Shown one piece after another: positions 1 through 6,637 of a stretch of DNA of 8,715 nucleotides. The stretch is taken from NCBI GenBank assembly GCA_027295365.1, contig JAPULD010000258.1, forward strand, positions 1-8,715, in the 5' to 3' direction. This DNA comes from Planctomycetota bacterium (lineage in GTDB: Bacteria > Planctomycetota > Phycisphaerae > Phycisphaerales > SM1A02). A model generated the notes under the pieces. The model was not told the DNA's origin. It did no database searches and saw nothing but the letters and a program-made list of their open reading frames with translations. How positions within the stretch are numbered: the first letter of the stretch is position 1; each line of letters begins with the position of its first letter. The position numbers were made by a program, and so were the translations under genes.

Positions 1-86
1 ATCAGAGATATTCTGGTGGATTCGGGGGAGGCGACTTGTGGGGAATTTTCTACCGGGTCGATCTTGAAAAAGATCGATCGGATCGT
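1..86 (+). other. 3' end of an unidentified upstream gene or transcript
   Basis: A strong + strand terminator follows immediately, so some + strand transcript must end here, but its coding frame cannot be settled. Frame 1 is open from the window edge to a TGA at 100-102, inside the terminator loop (a tail ending IVRTHR). Frame 2 is open to a TGA at 65-67, the most usual spacing ahead of a terminator (a tail ending FLPGRS). Frame 3 is open to a TGA at 135-137, past the terminator, which is least likely. No protein family can be recognised from these short tails, and a non-coding RNA or 3' UTR is equally possible. Confidence 0.3.
58..77 (+). other. GAAA-tetraloop hairpin upstream of the terminator
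   Basis: Bases 58-65 (TCGATCTT) and 70-77 (AAGATCGA) are perfectly complementary and enclose a GAAA loop at 66-69, a classic GNRA tetraloop. The stem can be extended by a G-U and a G-C pair. It lies 9 bases before the terminator stem, giving two hairpins in tandem at the 3' end of the upstream transcript. It could stabilise that 3' end or belong to a structured RNA. GATC is frequent in this sequence, so chance formation is not excluded. Confidence 0.45.
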
Positions 87-126
87 CCGGACGCATCGTT
101 GATCCGCAATGCGTCCGGCTTTTTTT
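87..126 (+). terminator. Rho-independent terminator
   Basis: A perfect 10-base-pair stem is formed by CCGGACGCAT (87-96) and ATGCGTCCGG (109-118) around a 12-base loop. It is followed by a C and then seven T residues (120-126). The T-run is only on the right side, so it terminates + strand transcription coming from the left edge. It insulates the amidohydrolase gene at 256 from upstream read-through and implies that this gene has its own promoter between 127 and 255. Confidence 0.88.
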
Positions 127-139
127 GCCCATTCTGAAA

Positions 140-179
140 CCACATCATGAATTCAGCGGCTCGGGAGAATGTGGACCAC
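140..179. promoter_or_regulatory. Candidate operator: overlapping inverted repeats
   Basis: CCACAT (140-145) is the inverse of ATGTGG (169-174), and the right arm overlaps a compact palindrome GTGG-A-CCAC (171-179). The palindrome abuts the candidate -35 hexamer at 181, a position where a repressor or activator could act. The arms are short (6 and 4 bases) and no regulator gene lies in the window, so this is only a candidate. Confidence 0.2.
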
Positions 180-180
180 G

Positions 181-207
181 TTGGCATGCTTCACGGTGCT
201 GTATACT
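181..207 (+). promoter_or_regulatory. Candidate sigma-70-type promoter for the amidohydrolase operon
   Basis: TTGGCA at 181-186 matches five of six bases of the -35 consensus and TATACT at 202-207 matches five of six of the -10 consensus. The 15-base spacer is shorter than the optimum of 17, which lowers confidence. Transcription would begin near 214, giving a leader of about 42 bases. The location between the terminator at 87-126 and the ribosome binding site at 244-249 is where a promoter is expected. The -10 region shares the sequence CTGTAT with the one upstream of the DUF1800 gene. Confidence 0.4.
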
Positions 208-219
208 TCTTGATCTGAA

Positions 220-249
220 CCCGCCGAGGCGGGGCACAAGTTTGAGGAG
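220..249 (+). promoter_or_regulatory. Leader hairpin and ribosome binding site of the amidohydrolase
   Basis: CCCGC and GCGGG enclose a CGAG loop (220-233), making a small GC-rich hairpin in the predicted 5' leader. Ten bases later GAGGAG (244-249) is a strong Shine-Dalgarno sequence, 6 bases before the ATG at 256. This spacing selects the ATG at 256 over the one at 262 (Met3). The hairpin is too short to be a known riboswitch; it may only shape access to the binding site. Confidence 0.5.
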
Positions 250-255
250 TTTGGC

Positions 256-1971
256 ATGTCGATGATTCGAGTTACGAGCATATTCGTTGGCGTCCTGGGG
301 ATGTTGATCACCACATGGTGTCCGGCTCAGGATTCCAGAACGCATGCGGATCTCGTTCTGCAAGGGGGTCGAATTGCCACCGTGGATCCTGAACTGGGTG
401 AGGTCGATGCCATCGCAATCAAAGGCGATCGGATTCTCAAGGTGGGAAGCATTCTCGAAATCGCGAACCTCATCGGCGATGAAACCATGGTCATCGAACT
501 GGAAGGCAAGCGGGTCATTCCGGGATTCATCGAAGGGCATGCACATTTCACCGGCGTCGGACAGGCCAAGATGAACCTCGACCTGATGAATGTGCGGAAT
601 TGGAATGAAGTGATCGAGATGGTCGCCAAGGCGGTCAGGAACGCCAAGCCGGGCGAGTGGATCGTGGGCCGCGGGTGGCATCAGGAAAAATGGGATTCCA
701 TTCCGGCAGACTCAGTCGAAGGGTTTCCGACGCATCATCAACTCAGCGAAGTCTCGCCCGACAATCCAGTGCATCTCACCCACGCCAGTGGCCATGCGAG
801 CTTTGCCAATCGCAAGGCGATGGAACTGGCCGGGATCAGTGGCACCTCCCCCGATCCGGAGGGGGGGGACATCCTGCGCGATGAATCGGGCGAACCGATC
901 GGCGTCTTTCGCGAGAAAGCCTCCGGTCTGATCAGCCGGGCGAACACCGGGGGCGGCACCTCGCGTCGAGCACAGTTCGAGCGTATGGATCGGATGATCC
1001 AGCTTGCCTCGGAAGAATGCCTCAAGAAAGGCGTGACGTCCTTCCAGGATGCCGGCTCGGGCTTCGCCACGATTTCCATACTGGCCGAGAAGGCCGAGGC
1101 GGGCGAACTGGGCGTCAGGCTGTGGATGATGATCCGCGAATCCAACGAGCGTCTCAAGGCTCACATTGGTGAGGCAAAGCATTATCGAATCGGGAACAAT
1201 TTCCTGACCGTCGGGGGGCTCAAGCGATCCATCGACGGGGCCCTGGGTTCTCGCGGGGCTTGGATGCTCGAAGATTACGAAGACAAGGCCGACTGGCGGG
1301 GCACGGAGACGGATCCCGTTGCCGAGGTGATTGAAACCAGCCGTATTGCCATGGAGAACGGCCTGCAGATGTGCGCGCACGCCATCGGTGATCGTGCCAA
1401 TCGTGAGGTGCTCGATATCTTCGAGGACTACTACACGCGATTCCCCGATCGCGAAGACCTGCGCTGGCGGATTGAGCATTCCCAGCACCTGCATCCGGAT
1501 GACATCCCGCGCTTCGGCGAGCTGGGCGTCATTGCCTCCATGCAGGGCATTCATTGCACATCCGACGCGCCCTGGGTCTACAAAAGACTTGGTGAAAAGC
1601 GGGCCGAGGAAGGTGCGTACGTCTGGCAGAAGCTCATGGCCACCGGCGCGATCGTGACCAATGGCACCGACGCCCCGGTCGAGGATATCGATCCGATTGC
1701 CTCCTATTACGCCACCGTGACCCGGCGCACCAAGGACGGCTCGGTCTTCTTCCCCGACCAATGCATGAGCCGCATGGAAGCCTTGAAGTCCTACACGATC
1801 AACTGCGCCTACGCGGCATTCGAGGAGGACATCAAAGGCTCGCTGACGCCCGGCAAGCTGGCGGACCTCGTCGTGCTCTCCAAGGACATTCTCACCTGCC
1901 CGGCCGATGAAATCCGCGATGCGCAGGTGCTCTACACCATCGTGGGCGGAAAGATCGTCTACCGGAAATAA
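256..1971 (+). CDS. Exported YtcJ-type amidohydrolase (Amidohydro_3)
   Basis: This 571-residue protein is a metal-dependent hydrolase of the YtcJ/N-substituted formamide deformylase type, acting on C-N bonds of amides or related small molecules; the substrate cannot be told. Residues 1 to about 25 look like a Sec signal peptide (hydrophobic core about 8-20, likely cleavage after CPAQ), which suggests a periplasmic enzyme. Visible family motifs, in order: metal-binding HAH (H95, H97) in GFIEGHAHF, SGHASFANRKAM (178-189), DGALGSR (327-333) preceded by K323, HAIGDRA with H375, RIEHSQ with H408, TDAPVED with D472, and a C-terminal composite beta domain segment PGKLADLVVL (532-541). The length is normal for the family and no key residue appears missing. 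The start is set by GAGGAG at 244-249. An 8-base gap leads to the ComF gene, so the two are probably co-transcribed. Residues 203-204 are encoded within an eight-G run. Confidence 0.93.
   Translation: MSMIRVTSIFVGVLGMLITTWCPAQDSRTHADLVLQGGRIATVDPELGEVDAIAIKGDRILKVGSILEIANLIGDETMVIELEGKRVIPGFIEGHAHFTGVGQAKMNLDLMNVRNWNEVIEMVAKAVRNAKPGEWIVGRGWHQEKWDSIPADSVEGFPTHHQLSEVSPDNPVHLTHASGHASFANRKAMELAGISGTSPDPEGGDILRDESGEPIGVFREKASGLISRANTGGGTSRRAQFERMDRMIQLASEECLKKGVTSFQDAGSGFATISILAEKAEAGELGVRLWMMIRESNERLKAHIGEAKHYRIGNNFLTVGGLKRSIDGALGSRGAWMLEDYEDKADWRGTETDPVAEVIETSRIAMENGLQMCAHAIGDRANREVLDIFEDYYTRFPDREDLRWRIEHSQHLHPDDIPRFGELGVIASMQGIHCTSDAPWVYKRLGEKRAEEGAYVWQKLMATGAIVTNGTDAPVEDIDPIASYYATVTRRTKDGSVFFPDQCMSRMEALKSYTINCAYAAFEEDIKGSLTPGKLADLVVLSKDILTCPADEIRDAQVLYTIVGGKIVYRK
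861..868 (+). repeat. Eight-G homopolymer inside the amidohydrolase gene
   Basis: An uninterrupted run of eight G residues lies across the codons for E202, G203, G204 and D205. The reading frame is intact at this length. Such a tract is prone to slippage in replication and to sequencing error; a change of one base would truncate the enzyme. A C-rich stretch just upstream (847-852) could pair with it. Confidence 0.7.
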
Positions 1972-1979
1972 CCCATACC

Positions 1980-2792
1980 ATGATTCCTCTCCCCGAAGCG
2001 AGCGGTTCATACGTCGACGCCATCCTCGAACGGTGGCTGGGTTTCGCGACGCCTCAGATCGCCGTCGAGATGAAAGCCCGGAATTGGAGACCTGATAGGA
2101 GGGGATCATATTGCCCGAGATGTGGAGTCACCATTGCCCCCGCCCCCGCCCCCGGATTCGTTCATGCCGATGGCATTGGTGAGAGATCGGGGGAACTGAC
2201 GGATTCCGGATGCGGCTCGTGTCGAGGTAAACCAAAACTTGCCGATGGATTTGTTCGTCTTGGTTCCTATTCCGAGGTCTTGCGTGAATGGATCCTGAAT
2301 GTGAAGTACCGGGGCTGGGCTGAGATGGGGGAAGTGCTGGGTCGCGCTCTGGGAGCGGCAATGCAGGAGACCGATTCGGACTTCAATCCAGCGTCGTCAA
2401 TCGTGGTCCCCATGCCCATGCCCTGGCCCCGACGCATGTATCGAGGCATCGATCACGCGCGGGTCATCGCGCAGGGACTTTCGTGGGAATGCAATATTCC
2501 CATGCTGTCCGTGTTGTCAAAACGGAATGGGCCACCCCAGGTTTCGATGCCGACCTCGCAACGACGACGCAGTGGCTCGCGTGGCTTGTCCATGAATTCG
2601 ATCCGCCGCTTCAAACCAGGGGCACGCTGGCTTGCCGGGGCCGATCTGATTCTCGTTGATGATGTCACCACGACCGGCGCATCCCTCAGGGCCGCGACGA
2701 GATTGCTCAGGACTCTCAAACCCCGAACCATCATGGCGGCAGTCGTCGCGGTGGCCGATGATCCTTCCCGACGCGAACGTATTCAACCCTGA
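1980..2792 (+). CDS. comF: ComF-family phosphoribosyltransferase-like protein
   Basis: This 270-residue cytoplasmic protein belongs to the ComF/GntX group, type I phosphoribosyltransferase-fold proteins linked in some bacteria to DNA uptake and single-strand DNA handling. Two CxxC pairs (C45/C48 and C78/C81) form a zinc-ribbon-like N-terminus. YSEVLREWILNVKYRG (97-112) is the typical ComF segment, VVPMPMPWPRRMYRG (142-156) matches the family's 'PVP...R..RG' region, and LILVDDVTTTGAS (223-235) is the PRPP-binding loop with its paired aspartates D227 and D228. The spacing between the CxxC pairs is long and includes an Ala-Pro repeat (53-58). The start is the first ATG after the preceding stop; no strong Shine-Dalgarno is seen, only a purine patch within the end of the amidohydrolase gene, so translation may be coupled. 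No other competence gene is in the window, so a competence role is inferred only from the family. Confidence 0.88.
   Translation: MIPLPEASGSYVDAILERWLGFATPQIAVEMKARNWRPDRRGSYCPRCGVTIAPAPAPGFVHADGIGERSGELTDSGCGSCRGKPKLADGFVRLGSYSEVLREWILNVKYRGWAEMGEVLGRALGAAMQETDSDFNPASSIVVPMPMPWPRRMYRGIDHARVIAQGLSWECNIPMLSVLSKRNGPPQVSMPTSQRRRSGSRGLSMNSIRRFKPGARWLAGADLILVDDVTTTGASLRAATRLLRTLKPRTIMAAVVAVADDPSRRERIQP
2136..2153 (+). repeat. Triplicated GCCCCC hexamer in comF
   Basis: Three perfect tandem copies of GCCCCC encode (Ala-Pro)x3, residues 53-58, in the loop between the two zinc-binding cysteine pairs. Because the unit is six bases, gain or loss of a copy would lengthen or shorten the loop by two residues without breaking the frame. 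Confidence 0.85.
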
Positions 2793-2860
2793 AGCGAATG
2801 AATCGAAATTGCTTCGAGCCCTCGTGCATTCAAGTTTGTATTCCGTAAAGTCTGTATGAT
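2793..2860 (+). promoter_or_regulatory. Intergenic region with candidate -10 element for the DUF1800-DUF1501 unit
   Basis: TATGAT at 2855-2860 matches five of six bases of the -10 consensus and shares CTGTAT with the candidate -10 at 202-207. No good -35 hexamer is found at the usual distance, so an activator or a different sigma factor may be involved, or the promoter may be elsewhere. Initiation would fall near 2867, about 30 bases before the preferred start at 2898 and downstream of the alternative ATG at 2856. The gap also holds a weak hairpin (2791-2815) with no T-run. Confidence 0.35.
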
Positions 2861-2884
2861 TGTGGTGCGGTCGGGATGTCTCCT

Positions 2885-2890
2885 GAGGAG
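2885..2890 (+). promoter_or_regulatory. Ribosome binding site that sets the DUF1800 start at 2898
   Basis: GAGGAG lies 7 bases before the ATG at 2898, an ideal Shine-Dalgarno arrangement and the same hexamer used by the amidohydrolase. The in-frame ATG at 2856 has no comparable site and overlaps the candidate -10 element. This favours 2898 and removes 14 residues from the longest reading. Confidence 0.8.
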
Positions 2891-2897
2891 TGTCTGC

Positions 2898-5800
2898 ATG
2901 CCTGACCGCGTACCACGTCAGTTCCAAACGCTTTCAAATCGGTTTCTCCGAGCAGTCGGTCTCCTGATGACCCTTTTTCTTGCAATTCCCGTTCCTGGAG
3001 TTGTCGGAGAAGTTGTCGGGGAGGGCAAAGAGCGGTCCGCAGAGGTGCAACATTTCTCAGTGCGCACCATGGTGGAAGTGGGCCGTTCGCGCGTCATCGC
3101 CTTTGGGGTTGTGGATCCGGCGTCACACGATCGGACGCTTGAATGCAGCGTATCTGACCCGCAGATCGTGACGATTCTGCGCGAGCCTGAAGTGTTGGCC
3201 GACCGATCCATAGGCTATGTGCGGGTCAAGGGACTGGCCCCGGGGACAATCGATCTGAAGATCGGCACGCAATCGATCGAGCTTGAAGTGGTGCCTCCAA
3301 GGGCGGGGACGATTTCAAGATCACAAGAGCCTCGAATCATCGGGCCGGTGAGTGGAGCCTCGGTCTGGGACACGATTTCGATCGGGGTCGAAACAGGTTG
3401 TTACGGCATTCAGCATCAACCGGCGATTCAACTCGAACTTCCCGATGGATCTCGTCTCGATCCGGTTGAGGATTCAGGTGACTCAAGACCTCCGAATCGT
3501 CAACTTCGCTTTGAATTGGATCTGACGGATCATGAATCGGGGATTCTGGTCGTGACGCCGATCGCGGTCATGACCGATGGCCACGAGCGACCTGGGCAAG
3601 CCGTTCGATTGCAGGTTGTTCACCCATCGCCAGATCAGTTGATCGAAGGCGAGGCCGAAGCGATCCAGGACGTGGAACGCCCACAACGATTTCGTGACGA
3701 TCGGCGTCACATCGGTCGTGATCGCAAGGCATCCGGAGGTGCATACTTCACCAATGCCTCGTCCAATCCGGCCTTGTGCATTCCGGTTCAGGTCGAGCAG
3801 TCGGGTCGCTATCAAGTCATGCTCACCGCCTCGGGGACCAGTGCCCAGGGAGCCTTGCCCACCGTCGGCATCGTTCTTGATGGCAGCAACGTCTCGACCA
3901 CGAATGGCAGGCTGCTGAGCAAGGATTGGCATCGACTCGCCATTGGCATCCCTATCCATCTCGAAGCGGGTGCTCACGTCATCACGCCCTTGTTCGCCAA
4001 CGATTTCTATGTCCCGGGGCTGGCGGATCGAAACCTGTTCCTGGATCGTTTCGAGATATTGCGGCTCGAAGGAGGGAATGACGAGGCAAGTAAACCCGGC
4101 GACACGATGAACATGATGGCGCCCTCCATGATGGGGGCCTCCATGATGTCCACCACTGATGCCATCGACTCTGCCGCGAGAGTCATCGACGATCCGACCG
4201 GGCTCGAGGCTTCCGTCCTGCGTCTCGGTTTCACGCGTCTGCTGGATGGGGGCACGATCGCAGGCGTCATCGAGATCGAGGGTCGGTGCTGGTGGATGGG
4301 ACAGAACCAGATCCCCGCCCCTCGCGTGACGCTGTTTATCAACGACGAACCGGTGATGGAACAACGATCCGGAGCCCCCCGATTCTGGGTCGATGCCGGG
4401 TTTTTCAAGGCCGGCGCCAATCGAATCCAGATGGTGGCGACGATGGATTCGGGTGTCACGGTGCGCACGCCGGTCCAGGTGATGTATCGAAGCGCCGAAG
4501 CCGACGCGATGACGCCCCGGCCAGCCCGGCGACATCATCGTTTCAGCATTCATGATGAGCGATGGATCGAGGGCGTCCAGGGCATCCTGCGAAATCATCT
4601 CAATCCCAAGGAACGCCGTGCCGCGGTCCTCAGTTCCAATGGCGAGCTCGTGCTTGAACTTCCAGAATCCCTCGAAGGCAACCACAAGATCTTTCTCGAG
4701 GCCCGGGGCGAACTGTTTGAAGGTTCGCCGATCGCGGCCTTGACCCTTCGTCAGGGGGAAGTGGTAACGCCTATCGGGGAACAGCAGATCGGGGCGTGGT
4801 GGCAAGACAAGATCATCGCTGAATTCGTATTCCCGCCCGGTCCCAAGCAATTAGTCGTGGCCTTCACGAACGACCATTACATCAAAGACAAAGGCGATCG
4901 CAACCTGCTCGTGCAGGCGGTGATCCTGGCCCGGAATCCCGATGCGGAGAACCGGATGCCGCCCATCGTCGAAATCCTCTATCCGCCCGATGGTCACGAG
5001 GTCTACATGGCCGATGCGATCGTGGGGTGGGCTGCCGACGATACCTCCCTGGCAAATGTCGAACTGATCCTCGACGGTGTCTCCACGGGACTCAACACGC
5101 AGTTGGCCTTGCGCTCGGGTGATGTCGTTTTGCCTCTGCCCTTGAGGCAGGTCGAGCCGGGCGAGCACACGATCGCCCTGCAGGCGACCGACACGACGGG
5201 CAATCTCATGCGCTCCGAGCCTCGGACGATCATGGTGTTGGAAGGGCCACCCCAAACACCCGGTCCCTATGAACGCGCCATCCATCTCCTGAATCGGCTC
5301 GCCTATGGACCCGATCATCACGAACTCAAGGAGATCCTGATTCTTGGTGAGCAAGCGTGGCTGGATGCCCGACTTGATCAACCCTTCGAGCATGAAGGTG
5401 ATCTGATTTCACTGGGCATGGGTCTTTCATCTTTCGTCAATACGAACAACTACGAAGTGCCCCGCCGCGCCATCTCACACGCGCTGAAGACACCCAATCC
5501 CGTCAGGGCGCGATTCGTCTTCTGGGCCGAGAATCATTTCTCCACCTGGATTCAGAAGATTCAGGGGCATCGGAAATGGCGTGAGCATATCGCCTTCAGC
5601 CGTTTGGGCTTTGCCCGATTTGATGACTTGTTGTTCGCCTCGGCCCACAGCCCCGCCATGCTGGCGTATCTCGACCAGGAGCGCAGCTTCGCCGGGCAGC
5701 TCAACGAGAACTACGCACGTGAAATCATGGAGTTGCACACGCTGGGCGTGCATGGTGGTTACGACCAGCAGGATGTGACAAACCTCGCGCAACTGCTGAC

Positions 5801-6608
5801 GGGCTGGACGTCGTCGTTCGAAGGCGATGGTGTGGGGGGTGGTCAGGCGGCCCAACGCTACACATTCCGATTCGACCCGAGGTTGAACGACACATCCTCT
5901 ACCCGAGTCCTGGGGATGCAGTTCGATGAGGCGTCACCGTCTGATCGTTATGACCGGACGCGATTGGCCCTCGAGTTGCTCGCTGCTCACCCCAATACCG
6001 CGAAATTCGTCTGCAAGAAACTGGCGCAACATTACATGGCCTATTCAGTCACCGAAGAACTGGTTGACGATCTCACTGAGGTGTATCACGAGACGGGGGG
6101 CGACCTGGCCATGGTGATTCGCGCACTTGTCGCGCACGATGCATTTTGGATCGATCTGAGCCCCTTGCGCGTGGCCACGGCTCAGGATTACGCCTTAAGG
6201 CTCTGCCGCACTTCAAACAATTACCATCCCTGGGCCGTCGGGGACTTCCTGTTGAGGAGCGGCTTCGGGCTCTACGATTGCGCGACGCCCGACGGGTATC
6301 CCGAAGAGGACATCGAGCAGACCGATTCCAACGCCATGACCCAGCGCTGGCGATTGGCTCGGGACCTGAGGGGCCCCCTGGCCGGTCTCGTCCCGAACGG
6401 CTGGCGATACAACCGGAACCTGCCCGAAAACATATGGTCCCAGCAGGTGATCGACGTCATCGCGATTCGCCTGACGGGGCGCGTCTTGGGCGAGGCGTCC
6501 AACGAGGCGGCCCTGCAATTGCTGTCCAAGACCCAGGGCAATCGCAACCAGCGGGTGCAACTGATTGCGCCTTTTATCGCCCAACTTCCCGAGGTCAACC
6601 TGCGCTGA
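2898..6608 (+). CDS. Large secreted multidomain DUF1800 protein with two glycan-binding-like modules
   Basis: The preferred start gives 1236 residues. Residues 1-37 form a signal peptide (hydrophobic core about 19-37). In order follow: a BIG2-like Ig domain (about 52-133, ending GLAPGTIDLKI); a second Ig-like region (about 145-242); a carbohydrate-binding-like module (about 249-390) with ANDFY (367-371) and DRNLFLD (377-383); a Met-rich linker (404-417); an Ig-like domain (about 437-531); a second such module (about 548-680) with TNDHY (657-661) and DRNL (667-670); another Ig-like domain (about 687-782); and DUF1800 (about 790-1230). The 'ND.Y...DRNL' signature recalls calcium-dependent CBM60/CBM36 modules. 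DUF1800 hallmarks are SPAMLAYLD (918-926) and NENYAREIMELHTLGV (936-951). DUF1800 has no established activity that I know of. Many family members are around 500 residues, so some 780 residues here are added modules. The DUF1501 partner follows after 29 bases, so the two are likely co-expressed. The Ig and CBM calls are from pattern only and less certain than DUF1800. Confidence 0.9.
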   Translation: MPDRVPRQFQTLSNRFLRAVGLLMTLFLAIPVPGVVGEVVGEGKERSAEVQHFSVRTMVEVGRSRVIAFGVVDPASHDRTLECSVSDPQIVTILREPEVLADRSIGYVRVKGLAPGTIDLKIGTQSIELEVVPPRAGTISRSQEPRIIGPVSGASVWDTISIGVETGCYGIQHQPAIQLELPDGSRLDPVEDSGDSRPPNRQLRFELDLTDHESGILVVTPIAVMTDGHERPGQAVRLQVVHPSPDQLIEGEAEAIQDVERPQRFRDDRRHIGRDRKASGGAYFTNASSNPALCIPVQVEQSGRYQVMLTASGTSAQGALPTVGIVLDGSNVSTTNGRLLSKDWHRLAIGIPIHLEAGAHVITPLFANDFYVPGLADRNLFLDRFEILRLEGGNDEASKPGDTMNMMAPSMMGASMMSTTDAIDSAARVIDDPTGLEASVLRLGFTRLLDGGTIAGVIEIEGRCWWMGQNQIPAPRVTLFINDEPVMEQRSGAPRFWVDAGFFKAGANRIQMVATMDSGVTVRTPVQVMYRSAEADAMTPRPARRHHRFSIHDERWIEGVQGILRNHLNPKERRAAVLSSNGELVLELPESLEGNHKIFLEARGELFEGSPIAALTLRQGEVVTPIGEQQIGAWWQDKIIAEFVFPPGPKQLVVAFTNDHYIKDKGDRNLLVQAVILARNPDAENRMPPIVEILYPPDGHEVYMADAIVGWAADDTSLANVELILDGVSTGLNTQLALRSGDVVLPLPLRQVEPGEHTIALQATDTTGNLMRSEPRTIMVLEGPPQTPGPYERAIHLLNRLAYGPDHHELKEILILGEQAWLDARLDQPFEHEGDLISLGMGLSSFVNTNNYEVPRRAISHALKTPNPVRARFVFWAENHFSTWIQKIQGHRKWREHIAFSRLGFARFDDLLFASAHSPAMLAYLDQERSFAGQLNENYAREIMELHTLGVHGGYDQQDVTNLAQLLTGWTSSFEGDGVGGGQAAQRYTFRFDPRLNDTSSTRVLGMQFDEASPSDRYDRTRLALELLAAHPNTAKFVCKKLAQHYMAYSVTEELVDDLTEVYHETGGDLAMVIRALVAHDAFWIDLSPLRVATAQDYALRLCRTSNNYHPWAVGDFLLRSGFGLYDCATPDGYPEEDIEQTDSNAMTQRWRLARDLRGPLAGLVPNGWRYNRNLPENIWSQQVIDVIAIRLTGRVLGEASNEAALQLLSKTQGNRNQRVQLIAPFIAQLPEVNLR
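4123..4148 (+). repeat. 15-base direct duplication encoding Met-Met pairs
   Basis: The 11-base string CCTCCATGATG occurs at 4123-4133 and again at 4138-4148, offset by 15 bases (five codons). The result is two Ser-Met-Met units in the linker between the first glycan-binding-like module and the next Ig-like domain. With the preceding MNMM it gives seven methionines in fourteen residues. The repeat is in frame, so copy-number change would alter the linker length only. Confidence 0.75.
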
Positions 6609-6637
6609 ATTCGATCGTCCTGTTCCAGGAGTGAACC

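Noticed and set aside
256..330. Lipoprotein signal around C22 of the amidohydrolase.
   Set aside because: The residues before the cysteine (T-T-W) do not fit a lipobox; an ordinary signal-peptidase-I site nearby is more likely.
712..2109. A 465-codon open frame on the - strand opposite the amidohydrolase and the start of comF.
   Set aside because: It is the antisense of a gene with clear family motifs, spans into the next gene, and shows no recognisable domain; long antisense frames are common in GC-rich DNA.
2791..2815. Bulged hairpin (GAAGC...GCTTC) just after the comF stop, considered as a terminator.
   Set aside because: The stem is short, contains a bulge and is not followed by a T-run.
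3483..4850. A 455-codon open frame on the - strand within the DUF1800 gene.
   Set aside because: The + strand frame here encodes continuous domain-like sequence; the antisense product is Arg/His-rich with no domain pattern.
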